The notes under the pieces: generated by a model
The model's input: the letters and a program-made list of their open reading frames with translations, nothing else
Database searches by the model: none
What the model was told of the DNA's origin: nothing
Source of the DNA: Aureliella sp046290675
GTDB lineage: Bacteria; Planctomycetota; Planctomycetia; Pirellulales; Pirellulaceae
DNA length: 64,000 nt
Assembly: GCA_046290675.1 (NCBI GenBank)
Contig: JBKAHA010000003.1
Coordinates: forward strand, 434,001-498,000
Direction: 5' to 3'
Part shown: one piece after another, positions 1-8,894 of the stretch
Layout: the number at the start of each line of letters is the position of its first letter
Numbering within the stretch: the first letter of the stretch is position 1
Made by a program: the position numbers and the translations under genes

Positions 1-111
1 GCGAGCTTGCAAGGCAGTCTGTCGGCTGCAGTTCGCTGGCTCAGACTGGCATCGAGCGGGTCTAGTCGCAAATAATTCGAGTGCTGTGAATTTGACGAAG
101 GAAATCAAGCT

Positions 112-291
112 ATGAGTGGAAGTGAGCGACGACGCGAGCTGCGACGACGACGACATCGCAAGAAGAAGGTTGCCAAGCTAGTGACACGGGCGGCCAAAGC
201 GTCTGCGAGTGACAAAGAAGTGATCGTCCACAAACTTCGCAATCTGACGCCTGGTGCAGACGTCATCATTGCGAACAACAAGATTGCATAA
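112..291 (+). CDS. Small basic protein, planctomycete DUF6800-like
   Basis: A 59-residue protein starting at an ATG preceded by a good purine-rich ribosome site (GAAGGAAA, about 8 bases upstream). The first 20 residues are almost all Arg and Lys (RRRELRRRRHRKKK), followed by a helical stretch and a tail containing LTPGADVIIAN. The composition suggests nucleic-acid or ribosome binding; that is inference. The layout resembles a small planctomycete family that I recall as DUF6800, which has no known function. A strong terminator follows at once, so it looks like a one-gene transcript. The open reading frame is intact and oddly rich in Arg codons CGA and CGC. Confidence 0.72.
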   Translation: MSGSERRRELRRRRHRKKKVAKLVTRAAKASASDKEVIVHKLRNLTPGADVIIANNKIA

Positions 292-328
292 CTGATCCAT
301 TCGGACAGTAGACGACTTGTAGAACACC

Positions 329-362
329 AAAGCTGAGCCACCAACGTCGCTCAGCTTTTTTC
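329..362 (+). terminator. Rho-independent terminator of the small basic gene
   Basis: A nine-base-pair stem (AAGCTGAGC with GCTCAGCTT) around a ten-base loop is followed by a T run. It lies 38 bases after the stop of the small basic gene. It also sits just beyond the end of dnaB, which converges from the right, but the A-rich side facing dnaB is weak, so it serves mainly the plus strand. Confidence 0.8.
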
Positions 363-406
363 GTGCGCGCATTCGAACGTTCGCGCGCATTCGAACGGAC
401 GCGTTG

Positions 407-1849
407 CTAGTAGCCGCCGGGAGATTGGAATTCGGAGTAGCTGTCAAATTCAGAATGGCGTTCTGCGGCCCGATCTTGAAATCGCGTGAATTCCTTTTCC
501 CACATCAATTCGACTTCGCCAACGGGGCCATTACGCTGTTTCGCGATGATGATTTCGGCTTGTCCGGCGTACTGCGAAGCTTCGTCGCCGCGATGATAGT
601 ACTCTTCGCGATGCACAAACATGACCACGTCAGCATCTTGCTCGATCGCTCCGGATTCACGAAGGTGGCTCATCCGTGGCCGGTGGTCTTTGCCCTCTTC
701 TGCCTGACGGTTGAGCTGGGCTAAACACAGAACGGGGACTTTTTGTTCCCGAGCCATTCCTTTCAATCGGCGGGCGATTTTTGCGACTTGCTCTTGCCGG
801 GGGTCTTTGGAGTTATCCGGCTCGATGAGCTGCAAATAGTCAATCACAATCAGGCCCAGAGCCTTTTCTCGTTGCTTGATCCGCCTCGCAACCGCAGAAA
901 TCTCACTGACCGTGCGACTTGGCGAATCGTCAACATAGAGCGGCGCGTTGCTGACTTCGATCGCCTTTTCGACCAAACGTTTGCGATCTTCCTGGGAAAT
1001 TGTTCCATTTCGCAAACGGTGGCCGTTCACCCGCGCGACGGAGCAAAGTAGACGATCCGCCAGCTCGATTCCGGACATTTCGAGACTCACGAACAGGACC
1101 GGGGCTCTGCCTAGAAAAGAAACATTCTCGGCAACGTTCAGTGCAAAAGCGGTTTTGCCCATACTCGGGCGAGCTGCGAGGATGACGAGTTCACCGTTGT
1201 GCAAACCACCCGACATGGCGTCATAGTCGGTAAAGTGAGTGTCGACGCCGCCGACCGCATGGTCCCCCTTCATCCTCGCGTCGATCCGCTCCATGGCTTG
1301 CTTGAGCAAGTCGTTGATCGAGTCGGCAGATTGGCTACTGCGTTCGTCCTGGATTTGGAAGACTCGCTGCTCGGCAGCGCTGAGCAGCTCTTTGGGATCT
1401 CGAGCCTCGTCGTAGGCATCACGAAGGATGCTGGTCCCAGCTTCGATTAACTTGCGGAGTGTTGCCTTGGCTCGAACGATCTCGGCGTAGTACACCGCGT
1501 GGGCCGCGTTGGGGACTCCATTGGCCAGTTTGGCTAGGTAAGCGCTCCCTCCGACGGCTTCGTAGTCATCTGCCGATTTGAGTCGATTGACCAAAAGGGT
1601 CACATCGATCTTCTGGTTCATATCCACCATCTGGGTGATATGTTCGTAGAGCTTCCGGTTGGCGTCGTCGTAGAAATCATCGGCCTTGATGATCATGACC
1701 AAATCATCGCAGACATCTGGCATTAGCAAGATGCTCCCAAGGACCGCGATTTCCGCCGAGATGTCGCAAGGCGGCGTGCGATCGAGGATGGGTTGAGCCT
1801 CTTGCTCAGGCCGGTCTCGTCGTTGTTTGCGTTGTTTCGCGATCGACAT
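407..1849 (-). CDS. dnaB: Replicative DNA helicase DnaB
   Basis: A 480-residue hexameric 5'-3' helicase that unwinds DNA ahead of the replication fork and works with primase. The N-terminal DnaB_N helical domain spans about residues 25-130. The RecA-like motor domain follows, with Walker A (ARPSMGKT, about 226-233), Walker B (LIVIDYLQL) and the conserved KQRNGPVGEVEL segment near the C-terminus. The length is close to that of E. coli DnaB (471). No intein is present. The extreme N-terminus is basic (KQRKQRRDR), as in other planctomycete copies. The gene stands alone; the usual rpsF-ssb-rplI neighbours are absent here. The ATG at 1849 fits the family start. Confidence 0.96.
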   Translation of the reverse strand: MSIAKQRKQRRDRPEQEAQPILDRTPPCDISAEIAVLGSILLMPDVCDDLVMIIKADDFYDDANRKLYEHITQMVDMNQKIDVTLLVNRLKSADDYEAVGGSAYLAKLANGVPNAAHAVYYAEIVRAKATLRKLIEAGTSILRDAYDEARDPKELLSAAEQRVFQIQDERSSQSADSINDLLKQAMERIDARMKGDHAVGGVDTHFTDYDAMSGGLHNGELVILAARPSMGKTAFALNVAENVSFLGRAPVLFVSLEMSGIELADRLLCSVARVNGHRLRNGTISQEDRKRLVEKAIEVSNAPLYVDDSPSRTVSEISAVARRIKQREKALGLIVIDYLQLIEPDNSKDPRQEQVAKIARRLKGMAREQKVPVLCLAQLNRQAEEGKDHRPRMSHLRESGAIEQDADVVMFVHREEYYHRGDEASQYAGQAEIIIAKQRNGPVGEVELMWEKEFTRFQDRAAERHSEFDSYSEFQSPGGY

Positions 1850-2203
1850 TCAAGTTCGTCCTTGTGTTTGCTGTCGGGAAGAATTTTGCAAGCCTACGTG
1901 GCCAGCGCCGCACATGACGGCCACCGCCGCTCATGATGGTCAGCGTCACTTATGACCCCCACCGGACCGACTTTGACGGACAGTGATGGTAACCGAGGCG
2001 TTCCAATTTTGGTGCTGGGTTGCCTCGATGCAAGGAGCACTTTTTTCAAGAGTTGATCCGCGCAGCTCGATTCTCAGGCAAGCCGTCCATTCGAGCCTTC
2101 ACTTTCTACGGTTCGGCGGCAGTGAAATGCATCGGACGTATGTTGAAAGATCGTTAGCCGGGCTATTTCAATCAACGCACAAGCCGCCGGCTAATTCGGT
2201 CCA
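1850..2203. repeat. Intergenic region with three imperfect 19-bp repeats
   Basis: This spacer between two minus-strand genes has no convincing gene. At 1903-1959 there are three adjacent 19-base units sharing a pattern of C-rich start, then CGYCRC, then an NNATGA core. They lie just upstream of the dnaB start on its 5' side and could be regulator or DnaA-like sites; that is speculation. An 89-codon frame on the plus strand over 1983-2252 has no ribosome site and overlaps the next gene antisense, so it was not called. Confidence 0.45.
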
Positions 2204-4486
2204 CTACGGATCTACACGCAGCCAGATTGGCTGGCTTCGAACTTCTTCCTGATTCGCCAACACCGCTTTTACGGAAAGCCGGAGTGGTCCCCTGCCCGTC
2301 TTGGTTAGGTCCAAGCTAATCATGTCGGTGTCACCTTTGGTCTCTGTCAGCAATTCGGCATGGTTCCAAAGTTCGAGTTTTTCAGGTTGCTCCGAGCATT
2401 CGACATTTAATTCGACGATTTCGTCTCGCAACGATACGACTGCGAATAGCCGACCGTCTGACTCGTTGCGTTTGGGGCTTTTGCCTGCCACCTCAACCTG
2501 GAGTAGTTTTTGATCACCGACCCACAATGGCAACGAAGTTTCGTATTTCTGCAGCAGTGGATCATTGGAGTTGCTCAGGCGTAGGGTCAATTCATGGAAG
2601 CCGCGTGGAAGTCCCTTTGAATTCAGCGTCAGCGCATTTCCGCTTGGTTTCGTTTGTTGGTTCCGTCCATTGATCAGGAGCGAGAGTTGATTGGCGGCAA
2701 TGGGGTCGCTCTTTTCAATTTCAGGGCGCTCGTCGTTAAGCCAGTCGTCGTAGCTCTGAAGGTCATCTTCAAATGGGATATCGAACGACTCATCCGGCGT
2801 CAGGTAACGGAGGCTTCGATCGATTGCTTGCTTCGGACCATGTGAGAAAGGCTGGCAAAGCGGGTCGCCGACGAGAAGAAGCTGGTAAGGGCCAGAGACA
2901 CTTTGGTAAAAGGATTCAGCGAGTGTGCAGCCTCGGGCATAGTGGACATAGAGCATTGGCAGCGGAAATTTAGCCTGTAGGGCATAGGGTTCGACCACAG
3001 TGCCCGTACTGCCGGCAGCGCCGGCTTTCAACAGCTCTGTCAATTTGGTTTGTGAGCTGCCCGGTGTCATGATTCCCCCGTAGCTAGTCAAGTTGTCAGC
3101 GATGCCGCCGGGGACAAACGCACTGTTTGACGAAGCCCATCGAAAGTTGGGGGTCCCCATCTGAAACCCAATAATATTCTTCTGCGACTTAGGAAGTGAT
3201 GTTGGGATGATTTCCGCGTCATGCCCCATCCGTTTGAGATGATCAATTGCCGCAAGAAAGCCCCAACGCCGCGTGGTCGTTCGTACGTCTTTGGTCAGCG
3301 AGAAAAGAAAAACGCCCTCGGGGTGAGAAAAATCTGCCGTGGCCGAACGCTTCAGGTAGTCCATCGCTTCTGGCAATGTGGTGCCTTTGCCGCGAGTGAC
3401 GCCAAGCATGATCGACAGCAAAAACCTTTGCCCGATGGAACTTGAGCGTGAGTGGCGCGGTAGCGGTACGCCATTGGGGGTCCAGAATTGGTAAGCGCTG
3501 AATCCCCTGGACGGTTTGTATTCTGTTTCCTCTCCCGCAAGCTGATATTCCAGGACTTGGAACTCGGCTAAGTCGCGGATCCCATCGAAACTCTCGTCTC
3601 GAGCCAGATAGCCTCCGGCGGTCCAGCCAGCGTCAATGGCTTTCTGTAGTAGCTCGACCGCACGATCTTCTTCCTGCGCGAGCGCGGCTTGGGCGGAAGC
3701 CAAATAAGCCATCGGGAACTGCACGGAGGGCAACGACTGTTCATCCGATGAACCAGCCTTCAGCGCCGAAGCATCGAATAGCGTCTCGGCTAACTGGCTT
3801 GCCTCGGAGTGCTTGCGTTGCTGGATCAATTTTTGAAGCGTATTCCACTGTTCGATCGATTCGGAACCTGCTGGGTTGCTGAAGAGATCATCGATCTTGG
3901 ATCGGGCGTAGTAGTTGGCATCCATTTGGATGTAGCTGGGAATTCCGCGCCGAACGGTTTCGAAGAAATACGTCAGCGACGTCAGTGACGCTTTGGGTGC
4001 GTAAATCTTCTCAAGCTTTCCGAGTGGCTTGAGGTCGGCCGCGATGTCGACCGTTGTCGGAAAGTCTGCCGAATAAGCAACGCACTGGATGTGCCCCAGG
4101 CCGCGGCCAGCAATGGCCGCCAAAATCGGTTGCAGAATCTGGTCGCGAAATTGATCCACGCTGATCGAGTCGGAATTGGGAATGCCCTCAAGAACGATCA
4201 CATTGGAAGCGGGAATGCTACGCAATGCGACGTAATGATTCGCGAGCGTTCTCGAGTTGAAGGACTGACCGTTGACAATGACGACGACCTCGGACGCAGC
4301 AAGACCAGCTCGACACTCGGAATTCGTGACGGCGAGCGTTGCAAAGGCGAAAGCGATCGCGACCATCACTTGGCCGAGACGCCGAACGTGGGCAGCGGCT
4401 GTGGCTCTGGCAGGGAACGTAGCCGTGCCGGAGGCGATTGGCGTCGATTTATCCATGGAGTCACTTGCGGAGTCAGAAGAATTCAT
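2204..4486 (-). CDS. TIGR03790 family secreted protein
   Basis: A 760-residue protein with an N-terminal hydrophobic export signal (about residues 35-60, ending near AGLAASE). Right after it comes the family hallmark VVVIVNGQSFNSRTLANHYV with RSIPASNVIVL, typical of the TIGR03790 family, whose function is unknown. A helical TPR-like segment rich in Ala lies at about 245-295 (YLASAQAALAQEEDRAVELL). The C-terminal third looks like beta-sandwich. It is probably periplasmic or surface exposed. The ATG at 4486 is the first in frame but has a weak ribosome site. It appears to be transcribed alone. Confidence 0.8.
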   Translation of the reverse strand: MNSSDSASDSMDKSTPIASGTATFPARATAAAHVRRLGQVMVAIAFAFATLAVTNSECRAGLAASEVVVIVNGQSFNSRTLANHYVALRSIPASNVIVLEGIPNSDSISVDQFRDQILQPILAAIAGRGLGHIQCVAYSADFPTTVDIAADLKPLGKLEKIYAPKASLTSLTYFFETVRRGIPSYIQMDANYYARSKIDDLFSNPAGSESIEQWNTLQKLIQQRKHSEASQLAETLFDASALKAGSSDEQSLPSVQFPMAYLASAQAALAQEEDRAVELLQKAIDAGWTAGGYLARDESFDGIRDLAEFQVLEYQLAGEETEYKPSRGFSAYQFWTPNGVPLPRHSRSSSIGQRFLLSIMLGVTRGKGTTLPEAMDYLKRSATADFSHPEGVFLFSLTKDVRTTTRRWGFLAAIDHLKRMGHDAEIIPTSLPKSQKNIIGFQMGTPNFRWASSNSAFVPGGIADNLTSYGGIMTPGSSQTKLTELLKAGAAGSTGTVVEPYALQAKFPLPMLYVHYARGCTLAESFYQSVSGPYQLLLVGDPLCQPFSHGPKQAIDRSLRYLTPDESFDIPFEDDLQSYDDWLNDERPEIEKSDPIAANQLSLLINGRNQQTKPSGNALTLNSKGLPRGFHELTLRLSNSNDPLLQKYETSLPLWVGDQKLLQVEVAGKSPKRNESDGRLFAVVSLRDEIVELNVECSEQPEKLELWNHAELLTETKGDTDMISLDLTKTGRGPLRLSVKAVLANQEEVRSQPIWLRVDP

Positions 4487-4857
4487 GATGAATGATGCCA
4501 GCGGCGGATCCTACGGCTGCTGCATTGGTACAACGCTTGGTCTTCAAATCTACCGCGCCGATCCGAGGTCGAAGCAGGAGCGACGGCATTTTGGGACCTA
4601 TGATGGCCCGAGAGTCGTCTCATTTTCACCCCAGGTGGCTCTTCTGCGCGGCGCGGCAGTGGATTTGGGTCGATCTTGCTGGTTGTGCGGACCAGTTTCG
4701 TTTCAATCTAGCTATTGCAACTGTTTTGGCGAACCATATAATCTGCCGCTGTTCGAGATAGTGAGAACCGCTATCCGGGAGCAAAAGGCTCCACTAAGGC
4801 GGTCTACTCACTCCATCGCAAAGCAAAAATGCGGCAAGCCGGTATTCTAGCAAACGT
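4487..4857. promoter_or_regulatory. Intergenic region with promoter for tRNA-Gly
   Basis: No gene is supported in this divergent spacer. On the plus strand a near-consensus sigma-70 promoter is visible: TTGCAA at 4715-4720, a 16-base spacer, and TATAAT at 4737-4742. It points at the tRNA-Gly gene starting 115 bases downstream. The minus-strand promoter for the TIGR03790 gene is not obvious. Confidence 0.55.
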
Positions 4858-4930
4858 GCGGACGTAGCTCAGTTGGTAGAGCACAACGTTGCCAACGTTG
4901 TTGTCGTGGGTTCGAATCCCATCGTCCGCT
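4858..4930 (+). tRNA. tRNA-Gly (GCC)
   Basis: A 73-base cloverleaf. The acceptor stem GCGGACG pairs with CGTCCGC, with discriminator T. The D stem is GCTC/GAGC, the anticodon stem CAACG/CGTTG encloses the loop TTGCCAA with anticodon GCC at 4891-4893, and the T stem GTGGG/CCCAT encloses TTCGAAT. CCA is not encoded. A short T run follows directly (CTTTTTA), which may help end the transcript. Confidence 0.97.
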
Positions 4931-5286
4931 CTTTTTACCGCGCTTGCCGTAGTTTCGTTTAGGCTCAACAGTTATGGGTTCAGAGCCCCATATGATTGAG
5001 CCTTCGACGGGTGCACGAGATGCGACCATTGCTGAATTTTGCACATGACGGAATCGCTTTTTGACTTCTGTGATGCATCTCGCTACAAGTGCTTTGAAAG
5101 TCCCTTCGACTAGGGATTAAGAATCTGAAATTGCACGAGCACAGCTCTAGGTAAGCGGCAGAGGCCTAAGAAGCGGAGTGAAGATCACCGAGATTGGTGT
5201 TCCAATACATGCTCCCAGGCCCTCCCGAAAGAGTCGGTAGCTCGGACCCTGACAAGAATCGACCTCAACTTATTGGGAGCGGTGTA
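4931..5286. other. Intergenic region before trigger factor
   Basis: No gene, repeat or structured RNA recognised. It should hold the promoter of tig, but no clear -35/-10 pair was found. A frame on the minus strand that reads through the complement of the tRNA is the usual artefact and was rejected. Confidence 0.5.
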
Positions 5287-6795
5287 ATGGCTGCGACAGA
5301 CACAGACAACGAAGTGGCGATGGAAGACGAGCTGAAGAAGCCGTTGGAAATCGATGTCAAAGTGGAAGAAAAATCCACTTGCGAGCGTCATGTTGCTGTC
5401 ACCGTGCCAGCGGCTGAAGTGAATCGCTATCGCGAGCAATCTTTTGACGAGGTGGCTCCCAAGGCGGAGCTTCCAGGCTTTCGTGCCGGCAAGGCTCCTC
5501 GAAAGCTGGTTGAAACACGTTTCAAGGATCAGATCGATGAGCAAGTGAAGAGCTCGTTGGTCATGGATAGCCTGCAGCAGGTTACCGAGGGCGATCACTT
5601 TTCGGCGATCAGCGAGCCGGACTTTGATTATGAAGCGATCGAATTGCCAGAAAGTGGCGATTTTCTTTACGAGTTCAAGATTGAAGTTCGTCCCGATTTC
5701 GACACTCCCGAGTGGAAGGGGCTCGAACTCGAAAAGCCAACTTGTAATCTGACTCAAGAGCACATCGACAACCACCTATCCCGTACCCTGACTCGCTTCA
5801 TGCCTGGCGAAGCGGTCGACGGCGAGATTCAGAGCGGTGACACGGTCACGTTGAATGCGACCTTCAGCTTCGACGGTAAGGAAATTGCCAGTTTTGAAGA
5901 AGAGTCGGTTCCGGTCCGTGAGAAGCTGGCTTTCGGCGACGCGGTTCTCGAAGATTTTGGCAAATTGATCACCGGCAAGAAGGAAGGCGATTCCTTCACT
6001 GCGAAGTTGAAGATTTCCGATTCCGCTGCCAACGAAGAGCTTCGTGAAAAGGAAGTTGATGCTGAATTTGTTATTCATGAAGTGAAGCGAATTCAGGTCG
6101 ACGAGATCAGCCCCGCAATGCTTGAAAATCTTGGTTTTGACGACACCGAAGAGCTTCGTGGCTTCGTCAAGGAAGAGCTCGAGCGACAGTTTGAATACCA
6201 CGAGCAGCAATCGTTGCGGAAGCAGATCGTCGGTACGCTGACCAAGGACGCGAATTGGGAACTGCCTGAATCGCTCGTGCGGCGCCAAACAAATCGCGAA
6301 CTGCAGCGCATGATGCTCGAGTTGCAGCGGAGCGGCTTTAACCAAGAGCAAATCAATAGCTACCTGAACGCTTCGCGGATGAATGCCCAGAATTCAACCG
6401 TTCAAGCCCTGAGAGAGCACTTTGTGCTCGAGAAGATCGCCGAAGACCTAGAGATCGAAGCCTTGCCGGAAGATTACGACAAGGAAGTGGATCTGATCGC
6501 GGAACAGTCCGACAGCTCGCCACGACGAGTTCGTGCACGTCTGGAAAAGACGGGGCAGATGGATGCGATTCGCAACCAGATCGTAGAGCGACGCGTCATC
6601 GAAACAATCACGGGCGAAGGGAAGATCACCGAAAAGGAAGACATGAGCTTCCTGAAGGCTGATGCGGAGACTGCCGATATCAGCTTTGCAATTGCTGGTG
6701 ATTTCGATGAGATCCCGGAAGCGAAGCACGATGAAGGTGCGGCACCAGTCGCGCCAACGGCAAAGCTGCCCGAAGCGGAGAAGGACTCAGAGTAG
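5287..6795 (+). CDS. tig: Trigger factor (ribosome-associated chaperone and prolyl isomerase)
   Basis: A 502-residue protein that binds the ribosome exit tunnel and shields nascent chains. The N-terminal ribosome-binding domain holds the signature GFRAGKAP. The middle domain, opening near GEIQSGDTVTLNATF, fits the FKBP-like isomerase, and the long helical C-terminal part forms the chaperone arms. The start chosen is the ATG at 5287, preceded by GGGAG at 7 bases spacing; the same frame stays open 31 codons further up, without a ribosome site. It is longer than E. coli Tig (432) because of an acidic N-terminal extension and an Ala/Pro/Glu-rich tail. It lies upstream of two clpP genes, an arrangement common in bacteria (tig-clpP), but here a terminator separates them. 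Confidence 0.94.
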   Translation: MAATDTDNEVAMEDELKKPLEIDVKVEEKSTCERHVAVTVPAAEVNRYREQSFDEVAPKAELPGFRAGKAPRKLVETRFKDQIDEQVKSSLVMDSLQQVTEGDHFSAISEPDFDYEAIELPESGDFLYEFKIEVRPDFDTPEWKGLELEKPTCNLTQEHIDNHLSRTLTRFMPGEAVDGEIQSGDTVTLNATFSFDGKEIASFEEESVPVREKLAFGDAVLEDFGKLITGKKEGDSFTAKLKISDSAANEELREKEVDAEFVIHEVKRIQVDEISPAMLENLGFDDTEELRGFVKEELERQFEYHEQQSLRKQIVGTLTKDANWELPESLVRRQTNRELQRMMLELQRSGFNQEQINSYLNASRMNAQNSTVQALREHFVLEKIAEDLEIEALPEDYDKEVDLIAEQSDSSPRRVRARLEKTGQMDAIRNQIVERRVIETITGEGKITEKEDMSFLKADAETADISFAIAGDFDEIPEAKHDEGAAPVAPTAKLPEAEKDSE

Positions 6796-6845
6796 TTCAT
6801 CTGATGACTGATATCTCGATCAGTCAAAATGAAGAAGCAACAATT

Positions 6846-6885
6846 AAACCGGCGCAGGGACCTTTCCTGCGACGGTTTTTTTTTT
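6846..6885 (+). terminator. Rho-independent terminator after tig
   Basis: ACCG-CGCAGG pairs with CCTGCG-CGGT around a short loop and is followed by about ten T residues. It lies 50 bases after the tig stop and separates tig from clpP transcription. Confidence 0.88.
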
Positions 6886-7469
6886 GTGCGCCCTCAGTCT
6901 TCTACATGCAGAAGTCGTTTCAAACGTTTCTTCTGGCACCATCTCGCTAAGACCAAGCACGAAATGATAAATCCGACCGCGGAGGTGACTTGGTGACAAT
7001 TGGTGACGAACGAGATTGAAATGGGGAACGGTCGTGATCAGATGGGGGCGGCACTTTTTAATTTGGTGAGCGAGGCAAGATGGGAAGAAGAGGCTTTGGA
7101 GTATCTTGAATCAACGTGTCTAACCGACTGTCCCTTTGAGCGGAATGATCCCTGATTTCGTTACCGTCGCGTGATTTTGTCCAAAATGAAAAAGCTGATC
7201 TTGTCAAAAAAGATGCGAGCGCAAACATTGGGCATACGAATAATCAGCAAGATGCGGGGAAGTAAGTTGCCGGGTAGGCGTCGATACCGTCTCCGCTGAT
7301 CGGGCCCACAAAAAGAAAAGCAACGACGCGAAATTTTCGTCGCTTCCCATGCCTTCGATGGCGGTGCGATCTTTTTCCCGGCACCTGTTATGCAGAATAT
7401 TTTTGCAGCAGATTTTGCATTTGATACGACACCACAATCACGGTGTCGCCACTGTACAAGGAGTGTAAG
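6886..7469. other. Long intergenic region between tig and clpP
   Basis: About 580 bases with no supported gene. Two overlapping minus-strand frames at 7161-7484 have no ribosome site and no recognisable product. No CIRCE or other known heat-shock operator was seen. The clpP ribosome site AAGGAG is at 7458-7463. The clpP promoter probably lies here but could not be pinned down. Confidence 0.45.
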
Positions 7470-8171
7470 TTGAATTCTCCGCATCCGTTTGATCCCTCAG
7501 AGCGAACTCCTGACACAGTTGACGCGGGTTCACTGCCTGGCGTTTTCGGTCCTGGCGGTTTCCAGCCTTTCGATATTGCGAACTCTCACGCGGCACAAAG
7601 CTACCAGCGTCAACGGCAAATGACGCTGGGAGACTTGCTCTTGGAGAATCGAATCGTCTTCCTGCAAGGCGAGATTCACACGGGCAACGCCAACGAGCTG
7701 GTCATGAAGCTGCTCTACCTTCAGAGCGAAAATCGCCGCAAGGACATTCACTTTTACATCAACAGCCCCGGCGGTGATGTTGTCGCGACACTCGCGATCT
7801 ATGACACCATGCAGATTTTGTCGTGCCCAATCGCGACCTACTGCGTCGGTCAAGCAGCCAGTGGTGCTGCTGTGCTTTTGGCTGGTGGGACACAAGGCAA
7901 GCGTTACTGTCTTGCTAACAGCCGAGTCATGGTCCACCAACCTGCCGGTGGTGTCTCAGGTCAAGTCTCCGACATCGAGATTCAGAAGAACGAGATTCTG
8001 CGCTACCGCGAGCTTCTCAACGGAATCCTCGCGTCACACTGTGGAAAGACGCCAGAGCAGATCGCGGAAGATTCGGATCGCGACTTTTTCTTGACGGCTG
8101 AAGCAGCTAAGGAATACGGATTGGTCGACGAGTTGCTCGTGAAGCCACCTGCAGCGGAAGAAGGGGAGTGA
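7470..8171 (+). CDS. clpP: ATP-dependent Clp protease proteolytic subunit, first copy (ClpP1)
   Basis: A 233-residue serine peptidase of family S14, which forms the barrel that degrades proteins unfolded by ClpX or ClpA/C. The catalytic residues are visible: Ser in GQAASGAA, His in MVHQPAGG and Asp in EDSDRDFF. The start is a TTG at 7470 with a perfect AAGGAG six bases upstream; a GTG 27 bases earlier has none. Compared with the second copy it has a Pro/Gly-rich N-terminal extension of roughly 30 residues (LPGVFGPGGFQPF), perhaps partly removed by processing, and Ser-Gly instead of Ser-Met after the nucleophile. Ninety-eight bases separate it from the second clpP, so the two are probably co-transcribed and may form a mixed ring. 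Confidence 0.93.
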   Translation: MNSPHPFDPSERTPDTVDAGSLPGVFGPGGFQPFDIANSHAAQSYQRQRQMTLGDLLLENRIVFLQGEIHTGNANELVMKLLYLQSENRRKDIHFYINSPGGDVVATLAIYDTMQILSCPIATYCVGQAASGAAVLLAGGTQGKRYCLANSRVMVHQPAGGVSGQVSDIEIQKNEILRYRELLNGILASHCGKTPEQIAEDSDRDFFLTAEAAKEYGLVDELLVKPPAAEEGE

Positions 8172-8269
8172 CCCCAACTCGCTCTCGTCAGTTCCGTTGT
8201 ATCAGTCAGCGAGTTGCAAATCGTTGGCCCAAATAGAACACTAGCCACCGAACACGATCGGACAATCAA

Positions 8270-8872
8270 ATGCCAGGTATTCCATACGTCATCGAAAAGA
8301 GTGGACGCGAAGAACGCGTTTACGATGTCTACAGCCGTCTCTTGAAAGACAGGATCATTTTTCTCGGATCCCAGGTTAACGATGAAGTTGCCAATGCATT
8401 GGTGGCTCAGATGTTGTTCCTTCAGTCTGATGACCCTAAGTCTGACATTCACCTCTACATCAATTCCCCAGGAGGAAGCGTGAGTGCTGGACTGGCGATT
8501 TACGATACGATGCAATTCGTATCCTGCGATGTTGCGACCTACTGCATCGGCCAAGCGGCATCGATGGGGGCGGTTCTCCTCGCTGCAGGTGCTAAAGATA
8601 AGCGGTTCGCGCTTCCGAATGCACGTATCATGATTCACCAGCCACTTGCAGGCATGCAAGGAACGGCTGAAGAAATCTTGATTCACGCGACTGAGTTTGC
8701 ACGCATTAAGACGAAGCTGAACGAGATTCTCATCAAACACACGGGGCAATCGATGGAGCGTATCGAAGAAGATACGGACCGGGACCGATTCATGTCTGCA
8801 GAAGAAGCGGCCGAGTATGGTTTGATCGATAAGCCAATCGAAGCGATGCCGACTCCTCAGAAAAGCGAGTAG
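8270..8872 (+). CDS. clpP: ATP-dependent Clp protease proteolytic subunit, second copy (ClpP2)
   Basis: A 200-residue S14 peptidase of canonical length. The triad is Ser in GQAASMGAVL, His in MIHQPLAG and Asp in DTDRDRF. It is closer to the textbook ClpP than its upstream neighbour. Co-location of two different ClpP proteins is known from several phyla, where one may be the regulator of the other; here both keep full triads. No clpX follows. A strong terminator lies 43 bases after the stop. Confidence 0.95.
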   Translation: MPGIPYVIEKSGREERVYDVYSRLLKDRIIFLGSQVNDEVANALVAQMLFLQSDDPKSDIHLYINSPGGSVSAGLAIYDTMQFVSCDVATYCIGQAASMGAVLLAAGAKDKRFALPNARIMIHQPLAGMQGTAEEILIHATEFARIKTKLNEILIKHTGQSMERIEEDTDRDRFMSAEEAAEYGLIDKPIEAMPTPQKSE

Positions 8873-8894
8873 TTCGCCTCGAAAAAGAGACGAT

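Noticed and set aside
1..75. Open frame from the left edge to a stop at 73-75, perhaps the tail of a gene
   Set aside because: All three plus frames are open over this short stretch, and the peptide has no recognisable feature.
1983..2252. 89-codon plus-strand frame
   Set aside because: No ribosome site, overlaps the TIGR03790 gene antisense, and no family likeness.
4847..5044. 65-codon minus-strand frame ending in a WDSNPRQQR-type peptide
   Set aside because: It is the antisense of tRNA-Gly, a well-known annotation artefact.
5185..5775. 196-codon frame antisense to tig
   Set aside because: Shadow of a strongly supported gene, without ribosome site.
6886..7469. Possible structured RNA or heat-shock operator in the long tig-clpP spacer
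   Set aside because: No CIRCE pattern, no strong stems and no known RNA motif could be found by eye.
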